Positions 58,935 through 64,000 of a stretch of DNA of 64,000 bases are shown here, piece by piece. Within the stretch, counting starts at the first letter, position 1; every line of letters starts with the position of its first letter. The position numbers and the translations under genes are program-made. Where the stretch lies: the NCBI GenBank assembly GCA_021234535.1, contig CM037848.1, positions 13,125,944 through 13,189,943 on the forward strand. The letters run 5' to 3'. Under the pieces are notes generated by a model. That model worked only from the letters and a program-made list of their open reading frames with translations, did not search any database and was not told the origin of the DNA. Origin of the DNA: Stichopus chloronotus. Taxonomy: Eukaryota > Echinodermata > Holothuroidea > Aspidochirotida > Stichopodidae.

Positions 58935-59275
58935 TGTGATGGGGTCATTTTACCCTGAAGGGGAGAGAGGGGGGGATGGTGATGGAGAAGTTATGAGGTC
59001 ATTTACTCGTGAGGGATAGATTTGGGGGGCTGGTGGGGGGGGCTGGCTTTTTGGTGTAATTGACCTCTTGATGGATAAATGATGGTTGTTTTTTTGTGTG
59101 ATGGGGTCATTTGCCCTTGAGAAATAGAGGGTGGGATGTTGGTTGAGTAGGTATAGGTTCATATACTCTAGAGACAGAGGTATGTGCTGGTGGTGTGTTT
59201 TGGGTCATAATTACCCTTAGATAAATGATGGGGGGTTGGTAGGTGATGTGGTTATTGCACCTGCAGGAAAGAGGA
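58935..59275 (+). repeat. Degenerate G-rich repeats (GATGGGGTCATTT)
   Basis: GATGGGGTCATTTTACCCT, GAGGTCATTTACTCGTGAG, GATGGGGTCATTTGCCCTTG and GGGTCATAATTACCCTTAG recur at uneven spacing with GGGG(G)ATGGTGATGG-like linkers. An old, diverged minisatellite is likely. Confidence 0.55.
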
Positions 59276-62200
59276 GGCGGTCATGTTGCTGCTACAAAGG
59301 GTCAGGGGAATTTACATGTTGAGTCAAATGAGATGATTAGGGTGGTAGGTTAAAGGACGGTGGGGAGGCTCAGTCCAGTGTCCATTGCCACCAAACGTCG
59401 ATGCCAAATGCTGAAACAAATCTTGGAGATTTTGTAGATTTTTCTCCTGACACAACTCGACAAGTCCCATTTACGAGGAACATTTTATTATGTGATAAAA
59501 ACTGAATAAAGTTAAATGAATTAACATATCCATGGTCATGCAAAAATATAAACTGTTACTGTTTTCCTCAAAGTTAGTGTAAAATCATCTATTTCTTAGC
59601 TTTGCCATAGAAATGGCATTTATGTTTGTCATTGTATTTGGCTTGAAAAGCTTTTTTCTTTTGTAGAAAGGTTCTCTTTTGTCGAACCGCGACCCTTCTT
59701 ACATTTCGTGAACTGCCTATCAGAATGTTCACACAGAACTCACAGTTCTTCATGTCGTCACTCACAGAGAACAGAAAAAGATGGTTTTTAATGATGGGTT
59801 TTCCTCTAAAAGGATCAGATTTTCTCACTATTATCATTTCTCGCACCATTTTGACTCTTGGTTTTGTTACATCGTTATATATTCTCAAAGAACAAACTAC
59901 TTCAGGTTTCATGCAATCACGTGCAGGTCGTATTACAGTTTTTTGCAGGGGGAGTGGGAAATCAGTTCTCAGTTGGTTTATATCAGGTTCTACCATCTTG
60001 CATAACGCAGGGAACATTGTACTCATTTTTTGTAGCAATTCTCCTTTCCACCATGAATCCGTGTGCACATCAGTTCTCATGCCACGTCCAGTCTATACGG
60101 CCTCATAATTCTTCATGGTCTGTATCAAGACAACACATAAAGGAGGGTTTTGTTTTTGTTCTTTTCCTGGAAGGAGCTTCGAAAGGGACCTCGATGATGG
60201 CAAAACGATCTTGGATGATGCCTCCGCATTAATGAAAACAAGATACGAAAAGAACAACGGCATCATAAGTTGCAAAGGAAAACAATCGAATGTCTCGTTG
60301 CTTTGATCAGCTGTTGTCGCTGAGGCTGCCTAACAGAGCAGGGAATCAGGAAGACTGAAAAATGACAATAGTAAATGACATCATATTCCCTTAGAGATAT
60401 CTTTAGTGGGAGCATATTATAATCATCACCAAGATCGTGCTGTGTGGTCTCCATTGGGGAAGTGAAAGGTCCCTGGGAAGGAAGGAAGGAGGAACTATTT
60501 GTGGACATGTCACCGATGAAAATCACTTTTAAGCTACATCTGACCGATTCAGGCAAAAGTTATTTATTTTCAATGTATTTTTTATCTAAGGTTATTAATC
60601 GTGTGTTTGTAAGCTTACAACTTTCATCTCATCGTCAAAACAATGACAGCTAAACATGAAACAAAGTTTGGGAAGCATTTTATGATTTTAATTTCATTTA
60701 TCAAGAAAAAGTGGCAGCTACCTCATCCTACCTCTAAGGTCCTTACTTTTTTTTTTTCTTACTCTTCATAGTTTTTACCGCTCTTTTGTTTTATATTTTT
60801 TGGAAGTTCTTTTTTTGTCTGGGTAGTCCAGCATTTTCCAAGCTCTGGCCGCAATGGTTGCACACAGATAGGAAAAATAGCAAAATGTTCTTTTTCTTTT
60901 TAAGAAGGAAAAGTCTGAATTGTTGTAGCTTGAATTTTCTTGGATATTGCTCACAAAAATTGTATCGAATCTTTTTTTTTTTATCGTTTGTTTATGTATT
61001 TTAAGATAGCACTATCATAAGTATAAACTCTTTATTGTTGTTGTTATTCCTACCTCTGAGATGAGTGAAAGCTAAACATGTTCATCCTTAGACATTATTA
61101 ACAGGCATGCTTGCCTTCAAATATTTTTTTTTATAGTTTGTTTTGTTCTTTTAACTCTCAGTTTTTTGTTTTTTATTAATCTGTTACTCCAATTATCTTA
61201 TTATCTGGCAACTTGGTTGAAATGGTGGCCTTGCTTTCATCTTAAAATATTTGCCTCTTGATGTTGAAGCCTACCTCTTTAAAAAAAAAGAAAGATTTTA
61301 TGGGTTTTTTTTGGGAGGGGGGCAAACAGCTGGGGAGGGAAGAAAAGGGAGTATTAGATAATTTGCAAAAAGTAGTAATATTTTGTACACAATAGACACG
61401 ATCTATGGACAACAAATCTTTTTAACATTACAACGAAAATAACCTTAAAAACAAAAATGATTGCAGCTAAGATTTTATTTCTTCCTTTAGAGAGCACTTC
61501 TACAATGCAGCTATTTGATCTGAAAATCTTTTGGGTTTGTTTTCCTCTTTTTGTAAATGTAAGTCAAACTAATTAGTATGCACTAGTGTAATTGTTTTAT
61601 TTATGTTGCATTTTTAATTATCTGAGACCCATTGTTATGTTTGTGATGTTTTGTTTTAATCTTCTGTTGCTTTAATTCATTGAGCAAGTGACATTTTACT
61701 TCCATTTATACGACCTAGCCTTTTGAGTTCCAGATCAATCTCTAGTACAGCCCATGCTCTTGGCCTGGTCTGTGAGAGTTGTTTGTTACTGTTTCCAAAT
61801 AACCATTGTCACAGGGAATTTTTTTTCCCCTTTGTATTCTGTATCATTGAAATTCATTTAATATCTATATTTGCCCAGTGCACTGATTTTGTCTCCTAGA
61901 CTCTGTAAGGAGCAAAGTTACAGAATGTCAGCATAAATGTCATGTTACATCAATGTTGTGTAAGTTTATCAATTCCATAATCACTGTGTCTTCTCTGTGC
62001 CCTAGTTTGGGTTGAAACCCCATGTTTGGGATAAAACCCTGGTTAAAAATGCCTGCATTATATAGCAAAGGTGTCCTAGTATCTGTCAGTACAACACTCT
62101 GGATTGAGGAGGGTTCTGTATACCTGTAGGTGTGAAATTTTAGGACATGCAGGTCCCTGCATTCTTTGGCTTTCTGGAATTTTTGTCTATGATTGGAAGA

Positions 62201-62650
62201 TTTGAAGTTTGGAGGATTGGAAGTCTCTTTGGAAGATTTCATCTCTCAGAGTAGAGGGCCGTGAAAGGTTACATGGATTAGTGACTTGCTATAAAAAGGC
62301 AGGGTGGTGTGGAAGGATGCCAGTTCTAAGAAAAGTCACTGGGGAAATTTATGTTGGAAATTTTTAAATGTGCACAGCACAGCAAATTGAAGCCCCAGCA
62401 TGGGATTGGAACAGTCAAACTCAATCCCGTGTTCTGGCATAAAATGGAGGTATTAAGGTCATGACTGATTCATTGATGAGTTCGTCGGTTCTTATCCAGT
62501 ACTCTACCAACCTAGATGGCTGGGTGGTTCAGTTTCAAGAAGACTAAAGAATTTGGTAGGACATTATGCTATAGTTGCATGCTTGTAAGCCTCTTCTCAC
62601 CAGGCTGAGGTGGCATGTGTAACTCTTGTTCCTTTGGGTTGGAGAATTAT

Positions 62651-62814
62651 CCTCTCTGAGGCTTTTGTGTATTACTTCCTTTAACCCATCTCAAAATTAC
62701 AGGAAAATTAGATTTTAAGAATTGAATATCTTAAATTTTAAATATCTTAAATTTTAAATTTCCTGAAATTTTGAGATGGGTGATAGGAAGTAACACCCAT
62801 CAACCTCATAGAGG
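62651..62814. repeat. Long imperfect fold-back (54-base arms)
   Basis: 62651-62704 (CCTCTCTGAGGC ... CCCATCTCAAAATTACAGGA) is the imperfect reverse complement of 62761-62814 (TCCTGAAATTTTGAGATGGG ... CCTCATAGAGG). The 56-base centre is AT-rich and partly self-complementary. Transcribed, it would make a hairpin of about 164 bases. Confidence 0.8.
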
Positions 62815-63023
62815 TATGTGTTCAACACAGAGGAAAGCTAAATGCTCGATTTAGGCTCACCGAAATGGTGTTACTGCTCTGTGTGAACTAGAAATATTGA
62901 TAACTAGAGATAAAAGAGAACTAGATATTGACAAAGAAAAACAAGAGCATGTAAGTGATGTAGTCTGCGCTCTCCCTTCATCCAAATGATCAGGATTATC
63001 AAGCGACATAAAGGGATGGTGGT

Positions 63024-63122
63024 GATGAGGAGTAGGGAGGGGGGCAGGGATGGGGTGATGAGGAGTAGGGAGGGGGGCAGGGATGGGGTGATGAGGAGTA
63101 GGGAGGGGGGCAGGGATGGGGT
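63024..63122 (+). repeat. 33-bp G-rich minisatellite, three identical units
   Basis: GATGAGGAGTAGGGAGGGGG starts at 63024, 63057 and 63090, and a partial fourth begins at 63123. Each unit carries GGG, GGGGGG, GGG and GGGG runs with 1-2 base spacers, matching the intramolecular G-quadruplex pattern. Confidence 0.9.
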
Positions 63123-64000
63123 GATGAAGGGAATGATTATACGAATAAATACCAGTATTTGGTAGACAGTCTCAAGCTATTGTAGCAGTCATCAATTGTG
63201 CACCCTCCACCGCACACTTGCTATCCATGGCTCTCACAACATAACACTGACTGCTGTACCAGTAGTTCCATCCAAACAAGTAATACTTGTGTAAGAGGTA
63301 CGGCTGTTAAGCCTTCAACCTTATGTGCTTTCAGTGCTCTAATGATTTCGTTCAGCATTTGTCAAAAACCACATTTTCCCTTGGTACTAGTGCATTTTAA
63401 GTACATAATTAATGGAAAAATGGCATATTCTAGGAGCCAATTGTGACACATTTACAGTTTCAAGTCACATTTAGTGTATCTTTTCTATCTTGCAAGGGAG
63501 TGTGGGGGGGGGGGGAGAGTGAACCAAATGTGGAGGTACAGTAGTGTCAAAAGAGTTCCATTTTTTTGAAGAGCAGTAAATTTGTAGCATGTATCATGTC
63601 CATTTCATCTAAATTATGCTGACTGAAAAAGTGTAATTTCTAAAAACAAAGACATTTCTAAATTGTTGAATATATATCAGGTAATCTTTTTGTCATGATC
63701 AAGTTTTAAACACATGGGGAAAAAAAACCTCGACTGAAATAAGATTTCTTTTAAGCTAGCTAGGTGTTGTGTACAGTCTGCTTTTTTTAAAACAATGAAC
63801 TTATTGTAAGTCAATTTTTGTTTTTTGTTGGTTTTTTTGGGGGGAAGGGGGGTGGGTTAGGGCGGGAGTTATTGGGAAGTACAATGTTTACAGCTTGACA
63901 TAATCTCCGAATTGAAAACTTCTGTCCTCCATGAGGTATTTCCTTTGTGATGTTAAGTATTGTAAAACAAATGATGAAAATCATGATAGAAACTTTTTGA

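Larger units (their letters stand above)
57608..64000. other. Downstream AT-rich stretch without a recognised gene
   Basis: No exon, RNA gene or promoter was supported. A 163-codon minus-strand frame (59589-60080) begins with ATG, but other frames in the same interval are open too and no domain is recognised. The stretch contains degenerate G-rich repeats (58935-59275), an AATAAA at 59505-59510, T-rich DNA at 60.7-61.7 kb, a long fold-back (62651-62814) and a three-copy G-rich minisatellite (63024-63122). Confidence 0.6.

Noticed and set aside
59589..60080. Minus-strand open frame of 163 codons
   Set aside because: Two plus-strand frames over the same DNA are also open, no domain is visible and the length is near chance expectation. 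It could be an old repeat remnant, so it is not claimed as a gene.

Overview
This is a gene-poor, AT-rich stretch of an animal nuclear genome. Exons have GT...AG borders, introns run from 0.7 to 33 kb, short dispersed repeats are dense, and there are no bacterial-style operons, no rRNA and no convincing tRNA. The repeat landscape (many non-autonomous elements of 150-600 bp, GT microsatellites, degenerate minisatellites) would fit a marine invertebrate deuterostome such as an echinoderm. That placement is an inference and nothing in the window proves it.

One plus-strand gene can be supported. Five exons were found: A 11769-12027, B 44742-44909, C 46647-47297, D 47978-49586 and E 52866-54192, the last with a 3' UTR. 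Every recognised internal junction is phase 0. The 5' end is missing: exon A begins in mid-codon behind an acceptor and no earlier exon was recognised at 1-11768. The visible product is about 1,330 residues and reads as a nuclear transcriptional regulator. It has an N-terminal segment resembling an RFX/ARID2-type winged helix (tentative), basic nuclear-localisation clusters, a CX2C-X20-CX2C zinc-ribbon-like module, a C2H2 finger of form CX4C-X12-HX3H, long Ser/Pro-rich linkers, two PLDLS motifs that would recruit CtBP, and two SUMO consensus sites. I do not recognise the family. Each of the two long exons carries exactly one +1 frame break at an otherwise clean stop codon. These are either single-base assembly errors in 4-base homopolymers or something biologically odd.

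The rest is introns and flanks filled with repeats. Most notable are three short-element families (called H1, H2 and H3 here) with different inverted repeats but the same terminal plan: a TTCAC start, a YTYACC inverted-repeat tip, its GGTRAGT complement, then a GAAT-CCCA-ACCAGTGAGT-TGGGG hairpin at one end only. About 20 copies lie in the window. Several other families (T1 to T4) are bounded by TTAA. One of them, T4, appears to have given rise to a seven-copy, exact 55-bp satellite at 21695-22073. Further structures are a TGTTTGCA inverted-repeat element present in the last intron and again in the 3' UTR, two strong fold-backs (46054-46099 and 62651-62814), and several minisatellites. Repeat borders were read by eye, so ends are approximate unless a perfect repeat is stated.
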